Shown one piece after another: positions 25,326 to 33,807 of a DNA stretch of 64,000 bases. The first letter of the stretch is position 1. Each line of letters opens with the position of its first letter. The translations under genes were made by a program, and so were the position numbers. Source of the stretch: Pseudahrensia aquimaris (GTDB lineage: Bacteria > Pseudomonadota > Alphaproteobacteria > Rhizobiales > Rhizobiaceae). The notes beneath the pieces were generated by a model. The model did not search any database, was not told the origin of the DNA, and saw only the letters and a program-made list of their open reading frames with translations. The DNA is taken from assembly GCF_042676045.1 (NCBI RefSeq), contig NZ_JBHTJV010000009.1, forward strand, positions 1-64,000, written 5' to 3'.

Positions 25326-25750
25326 TTAGACCCTTTCTAGCACTGGGGAAAACTTAAAAAAGACAACTACCTTGCCGCTTAATTCTAAGTCCAGCGTGCA
25401 TATTCTTTCGGCACCCATCACTGCTCAGATGGTCGGCATTCACTGAGCAGAGCTATAGTATCCGCATTTGAGAATAATCTGATAGCAGGAAAGTCGTGTT
25501 TGGGGGCGATAGCGGACTTCTGGAACACTCATAGCCAACGTCCGGTTCCCCAATAACAGACTTCCGCAGCACTCAGCCGTTTCACGTCTCCTCCTAACTT
25601 TTCTGCATGTTTAACTGGACTTCTGCCACAGCAGAAGCGTTCATGCGTTTGCCGGTAGGTGTAAGCTGCCGGTCTCCCGGCCCGCCTGATCGGGCTTGCC
25701 TCGGTACGGGGGCAGAATGATCTGCCTCTGGAACAACTGAGGAGATCACC
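25326..25750. other. Non-coding gap between peroxidase gene and recombinase cassette
   Basis: I see no gene here. It contains a motif with AACGTCCG (about 25532) of the same type as near 131 and 6542, which may be a dispersed short repeat. The DUF3489 gene's ribosome-binding site (GAGGAG) lies at the right end. Confidence 0.5.
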
Positions 25751-26020
25751 ATGACCAAGACGTCAGATAACAAGCAAGCATCCGCCGCCGCCAAAGCAGA
25801 GAGGCTAACCAAGAAAGCGCAGCTTGTGACCCTGCTTCAGCGCAAGAGCGGGATGACGATTGCAGAGGCAAGCGCGAAGTTCGGCTGGCAGCAGCACACA
25901 ACCCGCGCTGCGCTAACGGGCCTGAGGAAAGCCGGATACTCGATTGAATTGACGAAGACCGGGAACGGAAGTGCTGGCACTTATTGCGCGACAGCCGGTC
26001 CGGCGGAGGCTGTCAGATAA
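25751..26020 (+). CDS. DUF3489 domain protein
   Basis: An 89-residue basic protein. Residues 20-80 (K-A-Q-L-V-T-L-L-Q-R-K-S-G-M-T-I-A-E, then F-G-W-Q-Q-H-T-T-R-A-A-L-T-G-L-R-K) form a small winged-helix-like fold, the hallmark of DUF3489. It probably binds DNA. It is the first gene of the DUF3489-DUF2924-serine recombinase cassette common in alphaproteobacterial islands and starts after a GAGGAG site. Confidence 0.88.
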   Translation: MTKTSDNKQASAAAKAERLTKKAQLVTLLQRKSGMTIAEASAKFGWQQHTTRAALTGLRKAGYSIELTKTGNGSAGTYCATAGPAEAVR

Positions 26021-26032
26021 CGGGGCGGATTG

Positions 26033-26599
26033 ATGACGGTCGTCCGAATGTCCGCCGCCAAGCCTCGACTGATCGCATCCCTTGCCGCACTTGATGGTGC
26101 TGGGAGGGATGCGCTCGTTAATCAATGGCGAGATCTGGTCGGGAGGCCACCCCCACCCCATACATCTGTGAGCCTGCTGCGCAGTGTGATCGCTTACGAA
26201 CTTCAGACGGCGGCGCTTGGGACAGTGCCCAAGCGGGTCGAGCGTGTGCTTGCCGGAAGTTTGAGCGAGGATCGTACGGGTGGATATGGTGCCGCTCCAG
26301 TCTCAGCCGTGGGTGCGGAGGCGCTGCTGGCGCGTGGAGGCATTATAGATGATGTTGGGATTACTCCCACCGAGAAGCCTGCATCTCGTCAACCTCGACT
26401 GAAGCCTAGCCAACTCACACCCAAACTCGCTGCGGGCACGCAGCTGGTTCGAGAGTGGAACGGGCGCACTTGGCAGGTCGAAGTCGTGAACGGCGGGTTC
26501 GTATGCAAAGGCAAACGATACAGATCGTTGTCCGCTATTGCGAAGATGATCACAGGTGCCCACTGGTCTGGGCCAAGGTTCTTTGGATTGCGGCCCTGA
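26033..26599 (+). CDS. DUF2924 domain protein
   Basis: A 188-residue protein matching DUF2924: an N-terminal helical part (L-R-S-V-I-A-Y-E-L-Q-T-A-A-L-G) and a C-terminal T-Q-L-V-R-E-W-N-G-R-T-W-Q-V-E-V, then Y-R-S-L-S-A-I-A-K-M-I-T-G-A-H-W-S-G-P-R-F-F-G-L segment. This C-terminus is typical of the family and recalls a small DNA-associated domain. The role is unknown but the gene is consistently linked to large serine recombinases. ATG 26033 is used; a TTG at 26030 is directly before it. The stop overlaps the region where the recombinase frame begins. Confidence 0.88.
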   Translation: MTVVRMSAAKPRLIASLAALDGAGRDALVNQWRDLVGRPPPPHTSVSLLRSVIAYELQTAALGTVPKRVERVLAGSLSEDRTGGYGAAPVSAVGAEALLARGGIIDDVGITPTEKPASRQPRLKPSQLTPKLAAGTQLVREWNGRTWQVEVVNGGFVCKGKRYRSLSAIAKMITGAHWSGPRFFGLRP

Positions 26600-26625
26600 C
26601 GACGAGTAATAGTAATGAACAAAAC

Positions 26626-28506
26626 GTGCGGCGAACCAAGATCCGATGCGCCATCTACACCCGCAAGTCATCGGAGGAGGGACTGGAACAGGAGTTCAAC
26701 TCGCTCGATGCCCAGAGGGAAGCCTGCGAGGCTTATATCGCCAGTCAGAAGCACGAGGGCTGGGTCTTGCTGAAAGACCACTACGACGACGGTGGCTTAT
26801 CGGGTGGCACAATGGACCGTCCGGCCTTGCAGAATCTGCTGAATGCCGTTGATGACGGACTGGTTGATCAGATCGTGGTCTACAAGGTGGACCGCCTCAC
26901 CCGTTCCCTGCCCGACTTCAGTCGTCTGATCGAACGGCTGGACAAGGCGCAAGCCTCATTTGTCTCTGTCACCCAATCGTTCAACACCGCCACCAGCATG
27001 GGGCGGCTGACACTCAACGTACTGCTGTCATTCGCCCAGTTTGAGCGGGAGGTCACAGCAGAGCGGATTAGGGACAAGATCGCCGCATCGAAGAAGAAGG
27101 GCATGTGGGTGGGTGGTCCGGTGCCGCTGGGATATCTCGTCAAAGACCGCACGCTGATTGCGAGAGAGGACGAAGCCGCCATCGTTCGTCGGATCTACGA
27201 TCTTTATCTCAAGCACGGCACCATCAGAGAGACCAAGGCTGAAGCCGACAGCCTCGGTCTTCGATCCAGACGCTGGACCACCAGGACAGGCAAGGATCGC
27301 GGTGGCCTGCTCTTCACACGGGGGCATCTTTATCGGATCCTGACCAACCCGATCTATACTGGTCTGGTTCACCACAAGGGAGCAACCTATAAAGGCCAAC
27401 ATGACGGTATTGTTGATCCAGCTATCTGGCAGCGGGTGCAGGATCAGTTGTCTATTGCCAAACTGGATCGATCAACTGGTGCGGATGGTGAGTTCGATGC
27501 AGCGAAGGATGGCCAAGACCGTGAGAACGCGGAAGGGCAAGAACTGTCGTTCTCTTTCTCATCCATGTCGCCTACCCCACATCCATCACCGGCCAGACCG
27601 AAGCGATCGTATCGGACCGATCCATCCCCGCTGGTCGGCAAGGTATTTGACGAGACCGGTGATCGCCTGACGCCGAGTCACGCCAACAAGAAGGGCAAAC
27701 GATACCGCTACTACATCTCCAACAGATTGATTGCCCGTAGCGGTGAGCGGGAGGCAGTGGACCAGGAAGGTCCTGATAGAGCCGACAATAGTTATGAAGG
27801 CGGAAAGCACAAAATAAACAATACCACCAAGCCAATCGGTGGGTGGAGACTGCCAGCACAGGCCTTGGAAAGCGTAATAGCCGATGTTGTCTTGGATTGG
27901 CTTGCCGGATCAACTCGGCCTTCTGAGTTACTGATTGACGGATCGGCGGATGAGCAGATGCGCGTTCAGCGTCAAATAGCGACTATGCGCAATGCTGCAT
28001 CTACAGACGACAGTCCGATTGTACGATTGGCCACCTTGGTAGAACGCATCGATTTGTGGTCAGGTGATGGACGAAGCGGCAAGGTGATCATCAGGTTTGA
28101 TGACCGCCAGATGACAAATACCCTGGAAATAGGCGTTGATCGACTAAACCCAGATGCTCTTGTGACAAGCATTCCCCTCAACCAGCGCAAGCGCGGAGTG
28201 GAAACACGCATGATACTGGGACATGCATCTCCACAGATAGACACCATGCTCATTCGTAATCTGGCTCAAGCCCGCTCTTGGTATCGTGAGTTGAAAGACG
28301 GTTCGTCGCTTGCCCGGATAGCGAGGACGAACAACACCACCGTCTCCATGGTCACCCGTATTCTTCCGCTAGCGTTCCTGTCATCGCAAGTCGTTGAAGC
28401 AATCTGCACCGGCCAGCATCCGCCCGAACTCACCAGTCGCAAGCTGCGGGACATCGTCATCCCCAGCGACTGGGATGAACAAGCGAAGCTGTTCCAGCTG
28501 CGCTAA
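26626..28506 (+). CDS. Large serine recombinase
   Basis: About 626 residues. The N-terminal resolvase domain has the catalytic Ser in A-I-Y-T-R-K-S, then D-D-G-G-L-S-G-G-T-M-D-R-P-A-L and V-Y-K-V-D-R-L-T-R-S. The recombinase domain follows (V-P-L-G-Y, R-I-L-T-N-P-I-Y-T-G). The C-terminal half carries the extra helical region seen in DUF2924-linked enzymes. No ATG lies in frame just before the catalytic domain. GTG at 26626 gives the family's usual short leader; a CTG at 26596 is another option, and the open frame reaches back to 26455 inside the DUF2924 gene. It catalyses site-specific integration, excision or inversion of DNA. Confidence 0.88.
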   Translation: MRRTKIRCAIYTRKSSEEGLEQEFNSLDAQREACEAYIASQKHEGWVLLKDHYDDGGLSGGTMDRPALQNLLNAVDDGLVDQIVVYKVDRLTRSLPDFSRLIERLDKAQASFVSVTQSFNTATSMGRLTLNVLLSFAQFEREVTAERIRDKIAASKKKGMWVGGPVPLGYLVKDRTLIAREDEAAIVRRIYDLYLKHGTIRETKAEADSLGLRSRRWTTRTGKDRGGLLFTRGHLYRILTNPIYTGLVHHKGATYKGQHDGIVDPAIWQRVQDQLSIAKLDRSTGADGEFDAAKDGQDRENAEGQELSFSFSSMSPTPHPSPARPKRSYRTDPSPLVGKVFDETGDRLTPSHANKKGKRYRYYISNRLIARSGEREAVDQEGPDRADNSYEGGKHKINNTTKPIGGWRLPAQALESVIADVVLDWLAGSTRPSELLIDGSADEQMRVQRQIATMRNAASTDDSPIVRLATLVERIDLWSGDGRSGKVIIRFDDRQMTNTLEIGVDRLNPDALVTSIPLNQRKRGVETRMILGHASPQIDTMLIRNLAQARSWYRELKDGSSLARIARTNNTTVSMVTRILPLAFLSSQVVEAICTGQHPPELTSRKLRDIVIPSDWDEQAKLFQLR

Positions 28507-28738
28507 AGCCTCATACAATCACCGATACCGAGAAAACTGTCGGCTAGTGCCGAGAGCAGCACCGCCAGAAATCCAACACCAAAATCATACCCACCGAAAC
28601 TGGCATTCGAGACCGACGCGCTAAATCGACCCCAATCAGAGACAAGCGAGAGACGGTTCGAACCGAACCTTGCGTAACCTCCCGTTATATCAAGAGGAAA
28701 TGTCAAAACAGAGAAAATTGTTTAATATCAGAGACTTG

Positions 28739-28828
28739 TGGCGGAGAGACAGGGATTCGAACCCTGGGTGCCCGCGAAGGCACAACGGTTTTCGAGACCG
28801 CCCCGTTCGACCACTCCGGCACCTCTCC
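28739..28828 (-). tRNA. tRNA-Ser (anticodon CGA)
   Basis: A 90-base tRNA with a 7-bp acceptor stem (GGAGAGG with TCTCTCC), long variable arm of class II type, T-loop GTTCGAATC and encoded CCA (28739-28741). The anticodon loop reads CT-CGA-AA, giving Ser for UCG codons. Its 3' end faces the serine recombinase cassette, so it may be the boundary of the island. The 232 bases between the recombinase stop and this gene hold no gene I can support. Confidence 0.95.
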
Positions 28829-29023
28829 GCGAGGCTTGATGTTGGGTCGGGCTTTTCAAGCTGGGTGGCAGATATCGGGACTGGGCGGAGTTTTCAAGGG
28901 GCAAAGCGAGTGCAGGGCAGCACAATGATTGAGGATTCAAGCCAAAATAATCGCGCAGACTTGAAACGCCCGCCATCCAAGAGCCGTGCCCGTCTCAAAA
29001 GGTAGGCGGAAGGCGCAAAAACC

Positions 29024-29049
29024 TTGACTCTGCCCTGATTTCCTATAAT
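29024..29049 (+). promoter_or_regulatory. Probable rplU promoter
   Basis: TTGACT (29024-29029) and TATAAT (29044-29049) have good sequence but a 14-base spacer, shorter than usual; the start would fall near 29056, just before the hairpin leader of rplU. Confidence 0.45.
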
Positions 29050-29063
29050 TCACACCTCGAACC

Positions 29064-29096
29064 GTGGCGTGGGTACTTCCCGCGCCACTTTTTATT
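29064..29096 (+). terminator. Attenuator-like hairpin in the rplU leader
   Basis: A 10-bp stem (GTGGCGTGGG 29064-29073 with CCCGCGCCAC 29079-29088, one G-U pair) with a 5-base loop is followed at once by TTTTTATT. It sits between the presumed promoter and rplU, in the right place for an attenuator controlling the L21-L27 operon. Autoregulation by L21 is one possibility. Confidence 0.6.
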
Positions 29097-29176
29097 GCAA
29101 CCAGACTGGCAAAAAGACGCCACCGCCCTTCGGGTCGGCAAGGCGGAGCCTGAACACAACCTTTGAAGGAAAAAAG

Positions 29177-29848
29177 ATGTTCGCAGTCGTTAAAACAGGC
29201 GGGAAGCAATACCGTGTCGCAGTCGGCGACCAGCTTCGCGTTGAAAAATTGCCCGGCGAAGCCGGTGATATCGTTGAATTGAACGAAGTGCTGATGGTCG
29301 GCGACCAAATCGGCACACCGATGCTGGATGGCGCATGCGTCGCGGTCGAAATTCTCGACCAGGCACGCCACCGCAAGGTTATCGCTTTCAAAAAACGTCG
29401 CCGCCAGAATTCGCGCCGCACGATCGGTCACCGCCAGCATTTCTCGCTCATCGAGATCACGGAAATTCTGACCGACGGCAAGAAGCCCTCCAAAAAAGCA
29501 ACAGGCGGCACGAAAAAGCCTGCCAAAGCGCCTAAGGAAGACACCAAAGCAGAAGCGAAGAAGGAAGCGCCTGCAAAGGCCGCTCCCAAGAAGGAAGATG
29601 CAGCAGCCCCTGCCGCTTCCGGCGCTCCGCTTTTCAAGGCGCCCGCTGGCGATCCAGACGATCTGACGAAGATCAAGGGCATCGGCCCTGTCGCAAAAGG
29701 CCAACTGGCCGAACAGGGCATCACCCAGTTCGCACAGGTTGCCGCATTGACCGACGCAGAGATTGTCATCATCGACGAGGCTATGCCATTCTCCGCTGAG
29801 CAGATCAGCGATTGGCGCGCCCAGGCAAAGGAAATGACCAAGGGCTAA
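29177..29848 (+). CDS. rplU: 50S ribosomal protein L21 with C-terminal helix-hairpin-helix extension
   Basis: A 223-residue protein. The first about 103 residues are L21 (M-F-A-V-V-K-T-G-G-K-Q-Y-R-V, then K-R-R-R-Q-N-S-R-R-T-I-G-H-R-Q). A Lys/Ala/Pro-rich linker follows, then a helix-hairpin-helix module (L-T-K-I-K-G-I-G-P-V-A-K-G-Q-L). This tail is normal in Rhizobiales L21, about twice the length of the E. coli protein. L21 binds 23S rRNA in the large subunit. ATG 29177 has a GAAGGA site; upstream in-frame codons are leader. It is followed 32 bases later by rpmA in one operon. Confidence 0.97.
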   Translation: MFAVVKTGGKQYRVAVGDQLRVEKLPGEAGDIVELNEVLMVGDQIGTPMLDGACVAVEILDQARHRKVIAFKKRRRQNSRRTIGHRQHFSLIEITEILTDGKKPSKKATGGTKKPAKAPKEDTKAEAKKEAPAKAAPKKEDAAAPAASGAPLFKAPAGDPDDLTKIKGIGPVAKGQLAEQGITQFAQVAALTDAEIVIIDEAMPFSAEQISDWRAQAKEMTKG

Positions 29849-29880
29849 ACCCCGAGGTCACGGATTAAGGAGACAAACAG

Positions 29881-30150
29881 ATGGCTCATAAAAAAGCAGG
29901 CGGTTCCTCCCGCAACGGCCGCGACAGCGCAGGCCGCCGTCTTGGCGTGAAAAAGTTCGGTGGCGAGAACGTCGTTCCCGGCAACATTCTCGTGCGCCAG
30001 CGCGGCACCAAGTGGCACCCAGGCCAAAACGTCGGCATGGGCAAAGACCACACAATTTACGCGCTCATTGATGGCAACGTGTCGTTCGCGACCAAAGCCA
30101 ACAAGCGCACCTACGTATCCGTCATGCCAAAGGCGGAAGCTGCCGAATAA
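29881..30150 (+). CDS. rpmA: 50S ribosomal protein L27
   Basis: An 89-residue protein starting M-A-H-K-K-A-G-G-S-S-R-N-G-R-D-S, the classic L27 opening that reaches the peptidyl-transferase centre. G-Q-N-V-G-M-G-K-D-H-T matches the rest of the family. It is second gene of the rplU-rpmA operon, with a strong terminator 62 bases after the stop. Confidence 0.98.
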   Translation: MAHKKAGGSSRNGRDSAGRRLGVKKFGGENVVPGNILVRQRGTKWHPGQNVGMGKDHTIYALIDGNVSFATKANKRTYVSVMPKAEAAE

Positions 30151-30211
30151 GCCGGATATTTCATTTCATCCGGTGGCTCAGACCCCCGGATGTCATGATA
30201 GCGACATTTTG

Positions 30212-30244
30212 AAAGGGGAGATGGGCCACCATCTCCCCTTTTGC
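30212..30244 (+). terminator. Intrinsic terminator of the rplU-rpmA operon
   Basis: A perfect 13-bp stem (AAAGGGGAGATGG 30212-30224 with its complement 30229-30241), a GCCA loop and a closing T-run. Confidence 0.9.
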
Positions 30245-30290
30245 GTTTCGAGGGATTCGCAAAAAGGGCCATCCAAGAAGGAACGCCCCC

Positions 30291-30851
30291 ATGACCACAT
30301 CTATGGATATCATCGTTACAAAAAGACTGACCCTGCGCCCACCGCTGGAAGTGGATGCAGAGGCGATCAACGAGCAATTCCAGAACACCAACATCACACG
30401 CAATCTCACCGGCGTGCCGCACCCTTATGGCTTGCAGGATGCCATCGACTGGATAGACCGTTCGCGCAACACGGCCGATGGCTTGCACTACACGATCCAT
30501 CGACAACGCTTGATCGGCGTCGTCTCAGCACGACCAGTCGACGGCAAGGTGGAGCTTGGTGCGTGGATGGCGGAGGAAGAATGGGACAAGGGCTATGTCA
30601 CGGAAGCCGCCCGCGCGCTTCTGGCGGTGGCCTTCCGCAGGTTTGACTGCGATGAAATCCATTCTAGTGCCCTAGAGGACAACGCCGCTTCACTGCGCGT
30701 TCAGGAAAAGCTGGGCTTTGTCGAAGTTGGCGAAGACGAGCGCCCGTGCCCGACGCGCGGCCCCGGCACATTCCCGTGCAAGCGCACCCTGCTGACCCGC
30801 GCCGAGTTCGAAGCCCGCTTCGGCACACTCGAAACCGCCGATGCGGCGTAA
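30291..30851 (+). CDS. GNAT-family N-acetyltransferase, RimJ/RimL type
   Basis: A 186-residue GNAT enzyme. It opens T-K-R-L-T-L-R-P-P as in RimJ/RimL, and has V-E-L-G-A-W-M-A-E-E-E-W-D-K-G-Y-V-T-E-A-A-R and a terminal acetyl-CoA segment ending N-A-A-S-L-R-V-Q-E-K-L-G-F. It transfers an acetyl group from acetyl-CoA to an amine, perhaps a ribosomal protein N-terminus or small molecule; the substrate is not predictable. It follows the L27 terminator and is common between rpmA and obg in Rhizobiales. Confidence 0.88.
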   Translation: MTTSMDIIVTKRLTLRPPLEVDAEAINEQFQNTNITRNLTGVPHPYGLQDAIDWIDRSRNTADGLHYTIHRQRLIGVVSARPVDGKVELGAWMAEEEWDKGYVTEAARALLAVAFRRFDCDEIHSSALEDNAASLRVQEKLGFVEVGEDERPCPTRGPGTFPCKRTLLTRAEFEARFGTLETADAA

Positions 30852-30936
30852 GGCGGGGTGGCCGGGCGCCACCCTTTATGAAACGTTCGGTGTGCGGCGC
30901 ACGTAGCTGCCGCACAAACCTTTTGGAGACCCCGCC

Positions 30937-31494
30937 ATGCGCGCCCTGAAATCGACCGTTACTCTTCTCTTCGCTGCCTTTGCGGTCATGGCGGCAGCCC
31001 TGCTGCCCGCCAGCGCATCCGGCCACACGAAAGAAACCTTCAAGTTCGAAGAGTATTTCTTGGGCAAAACCGTCGCCTATGGCAAATTCTGGGCCATCAA
31101 CGGCACCCGCCGAACCTTCCGCGTCGACCTTCGCGGCACGTGGAACGGTAAGACGCTGAAACTGGTCGAAGACTTCGCCTATGACGATGGCGTTAACGAG
31201 CGCAAGATCTGGTATTTCACTAAAACAGGCCCCGGCCGCTATGTCGGCAAACGCGATGACGTCGAAGGTGTTGCAAATGTCCGCATTCGTGGAAACACGG
31301 CACGCTATGGCTATAAGCTTTATCTCGACGCCGAAAACCGCAGCAACCTTGTTCGCCTGCGCGACAGGATGGTGCTGAAGGACGATGGCAACGTGCGCAA
31401 CACCGCCACCGTGTTCAAACTCGGCCTGCCGGTTGGCCGCGTGGTGGTAAACTTCGCCCGGCCGGAGAGCATCAAAAACCTGAAGCGACCCTAA
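30937..31494 (+). CDS. DUF3833 family exported protein
   Basis: A 185-residue protein with an N-terminal signal peptide (hydrophobic residues 8-25, likely cut after A-S-A-S-G). The DUF3833 domain follows: F-E-E-Y-F-L-G-K-T-V-A-Y-G, then F-R-V-D-L-R-G-T-W and L-Y-L-D-A-E-N-R. No lipobox Cys is visible, so it is probably a soluble periplasmic protein. Function is unknown. It is preceded by TTTTGGAG as ribosome-binding site and lies between the acetyltransferase and obgE. Confidence 0.85.
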   Translation: MRALKSTVTLLFAAFAVMAAALLPASASGHTKETFKFEEYFLGKTVAYGKFWAINGTRRTFRVDLRGTWNGKTLKLVEDFAYDDGVNERKIWYFTKTGPGRYVGKRDDVEGVANVRIRGNTARYGYKLYLDAENRSNLVRLRDRMVLKDDGNVRNTATVFKLGLPVGRVVVNFARPESIKNLKRP

Positions 31495-31580
31495 AACCCA
31501 AGTTTCATCTATTCCCTTCGCAAAAGCCGTCGCAGCGGGTATGACTGCCCGAACATCCCATAGCCACCGCTGCCGATCCC

Positions 31581-32654
31581 ATGAAGTTCCTCGACCAAGC
31601 CAAAATCTACATTAAATCCGGCGCCGGTGGTGCGGGGTCGGTGTCGTTCCACCGCGAGAAATATGTCGAATATGGCGGCCCCGATGGTGGCGATGGTGGG
31701 CGCGGCGGCCATGTATGGGTTGAGGCCATCACCAACCTCAACACGCTGATTGACTATCGTTTCCAGCAGCATTTCAAAGCCTCAATCGGCGGCCACGGCA
31801 TGGGCCGAAACCGCCACGGCGCAAACGGCGACGACATCACGCTGAAAGTGCCCGTTGGCACGCAGGTTTACGAGGAAGACAACGAAACGCTCATCGTTGA
31901 TCTGACCGAAGAAGGTCAACGCTTCCGCATTGCGCGGGGCGGCAATGGCGGCTTCGGCAACGCGCACTTCAAAAGCGCCACCAATCAAGCGCCCCGCAAC
32001 GCCAATCCGGGTCAGGAATCCGAAGAACGCACGATCTGGCTGCGGCTGAAACTCATCGCGGATGCTGGCATTATCGGCCTGCCGAATGCCGGTAAATCCA
32101 CCTATCTCGCCACCGTTTCCGCCGCCAAGCCGAAGATTGCCGACTATCCCTTCACAACACTGCACCCCAATTTGGGCGTTGCGCGGATTGATACCCGTGG
32201 GCTGGTTCTGGCCGATATTCCCGGCCTCATTGAAGGCGCGCATGAAGGTGTTGGCATCGGTGATCGCTTCCTCGGCCATGTGGAACGCACCCGCGCGCTG
32301 CTGCATCTGGTCTCCGCGCTGGAGGACGATCTGGTCACCGCCTACAATACCGTGCGCGGCGAGTTGGAGGCCTATGGTCACGGCCTCGCGGACAAAAAGG
32401 AAATCGTCGCCCTGTCCAAAGTCGACACTTTGGACGAAGAACTCATCACCATGCTGAGCGCAGAACTGGAGGCCGTCTGCGGCTCCAAAGTCCTCGCCCT
32501 GTCCTCCGCCACCAACCGCGGCATCGAAGACACTCTTCGCGCTTTGGCGGACGAGGTAGAGGCGCAGAAAAAGGCCGAACAGCCAGACGAAGACGACGAG
32601 CGTTGGGCGACGAATCTGCCCGAACACGATCACCGCGAAGAGACCACCGATTGA
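31581..32654 (+). CDS. obgE: Obg GTPase
   Basis: A 357-residue GTPase. The N-terminal Gly-rich Obg domain (M-K-F-L-D-Q-A-K-I-Y, G-P-D-G-G-D-G-G-R-G-G) precedes a G domain with G1 G-L-P-N-A-G-K-S-T (from about residue 167), G3 D-I-P-G-L-I-E-G-A and a rhizobial variant G4 L-S-K-V-D. The acidic C-terminal tail is E-D-D-E-R-W. Obg binds the 50S subunit and links GTP/ppGpp level to ribosome assembly. It starts the obgE-proB-proA-nadD-rsfS-rlmH run; its stop is 4 bases before proB. Confidence 0.97.
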   Translation: MKFLDQAKIYIKSGAGGAGSVSFHREKYVEYGGPDGGDGGRGGHVWVEAITNLNTLIDYRFQQHFKASIGGHGMGRNRHGANGDDITLKVPVGTQVYEEDNETLIVDLTEEGQRFRIARGGNGGFGNAHFKSATNQAPRNANPGQESEERTIWLRLKLIADAGIIGLPNAGKSTYLATVSAAKPKIADYPFTTLHPNLGVARIDTRGLVLADIPGLIEGAHEGVGIGDRFLGHVERTRALLHLVSALEDDLVTAYNTVRGELEAYGHGLADKKEIVALSKVDTLDEELITMLSAELEAVCGSKVLALSSATNRGIEDTLRALADEVEAQKKAEQPDEDDERWATNLPEHDHREETTD

Positions 32655-32658
32655 TCCG

Positions 32659-33807
32659 ATGCCTGCACGTCTGACAAAAGCCAAACGGATCGTCATCAAG
32701 ATCGGCTCCGCCTTGCTGGTTGATCGCGAGAGCGGCGTCAAACAGGACTGGCTGAACGCGCTGGCCGACGATATCGCCGCGCTCACCAAGCGCGGCAAGC
32801 AGGTGCTGCTGGTCTCCTCCGGCGCGATTGCGCTGGGCCGAAACGTGCTGAAATTTCCCCGCCGTCCGCTGAAGTTGGACGAAAGCCAAGCTGCAGCCGC
32901 TGTCGGCCAGATCGCGCTCGGCAAGGCATGGGCAGACGCGCTGGGCGCGCGCGATATCGTGGCTGGACAAATTCTGCTCACGCTCAACGATACAGAGGGC
33001 CAAGCCAGCCGCCGCTCCTATCTCAACGCCCGAGACACCATCGAACGGCTGCTGAAACTGGGCGCGGTTCCTGTGGTCAACGAGAACGACACCGTGGCCA
33101 CATCAGAAATTCGCTACGGCGACAACGACCGCCTCGCCGCCCGTGTCGCCACCATGATGGACGCCGATCTTCTGATCTTGCTCTCCGACATAGACGGCCT
33201 CTACACCGCTCCGCCAAACGAAAATGCGGACGCCGAATTCATCCCGCAGGTCGATGCCATTACGCCCGAAATCGAAGCGATGGCCGGTTCCGCCGGCTCG
33301 GAATTGTCGCGCGGTGGCATGGTGACAAAAATCGAGGCCGGCAAAATCGCAACCCGTGCAGGCACGGCGATGGTCATCACCTCCGGTACGCGCATGAACC
33401 CGATTGCCGCGCTAGAAGCGGGCGAACGCGCCACATGGTTCGACGCCGCCCCCGCCCACGGCACGGCACGCAAGAACTGGATCGCCGGTCAGTTGGAGCC
33501 CTCCGGCACAATCACCATCGACGATGGTGCAGCCAAAGCTCTAACCAACGGCAAAAGCCTGCTCCCCGCCGGTGTGCGCACAGTCGATGGAACTTTCGAT
33601 CGGGGCGATGCAGTGGCCATCCAATCGCTGTCAGGCACCATTCTCGGCCACGGCCTCATCGCCTATGATTGCGATGAAGCCCGTCTCATCGCAGGAAAGC
33701 GCAGCGAAGATCTAGCCGCGCTGCTTGGCTATGAAGGCCGCTCGACGATGATACACCGCGATGATATGGCGCTTGCGCCCAAAAGTGATACAAAAAACCA
33801 TGCTTGA
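32659..33807 (+). CDS. proB: Glutamate 5-kinase
   Basis: A 382-residue enzyme for the first step of proline synthesis: ATP + glutamate to glutamyl-5-phosphate. The kinase domain shows K-I-G-S-A-L-L-V, V-S-S-G-A-I-A-L-G and N-E-N-D-T-V-A-T. A C-terminal PUA domain (from about 285, G-L-I-A-Y-D near the end) is present, as in long bacterial forms. It overlaps proA by 8 bases. Feedback inhibition by proline is expected from the family. Confidence 0.97.
   Translation: MPARLTKAKRIVIKIGSALLVDRESGVKQDWLNALADDIAALTKRGKQVLLVSSGAIALGRNVLKFPRRPLKLDESQAAAAVGQIALGKAWADALGARDIVAGQILLTLNDTEGQASRRSYLNARDTIERLLKLGAVPVVNENDTVATSEIRYGDNDRLAARVATMMDADLLILLSDIDGLYTAPPNENADAEFIPQVDAITPEIEAMAGSAGSELSRGGMVTKIEAGKIATRAGTAMVITSGTRMNPIAALEAGERATWFDAAPAHGTARKNWIAGQLEPSGTITIDDGAAKALTNGKSLLPAGVRTVDGTFDRGDAVAIQSLSGTILGHGLIAYDCDEARLIAGKRSEDLAALLGYEGRSTMIHRDDMALAPKSDTKNHA

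Noticed and set aside
28648..28664. GAGAGAC-GG-TTCGAACC, resembling the 3' part of tRNA-Ser, as a possible attachment-site copy
   Set aside because: The match needs a gap and covers fewer than 20 bases of a generic T-loop-like sequence; not enough to call a repeat.
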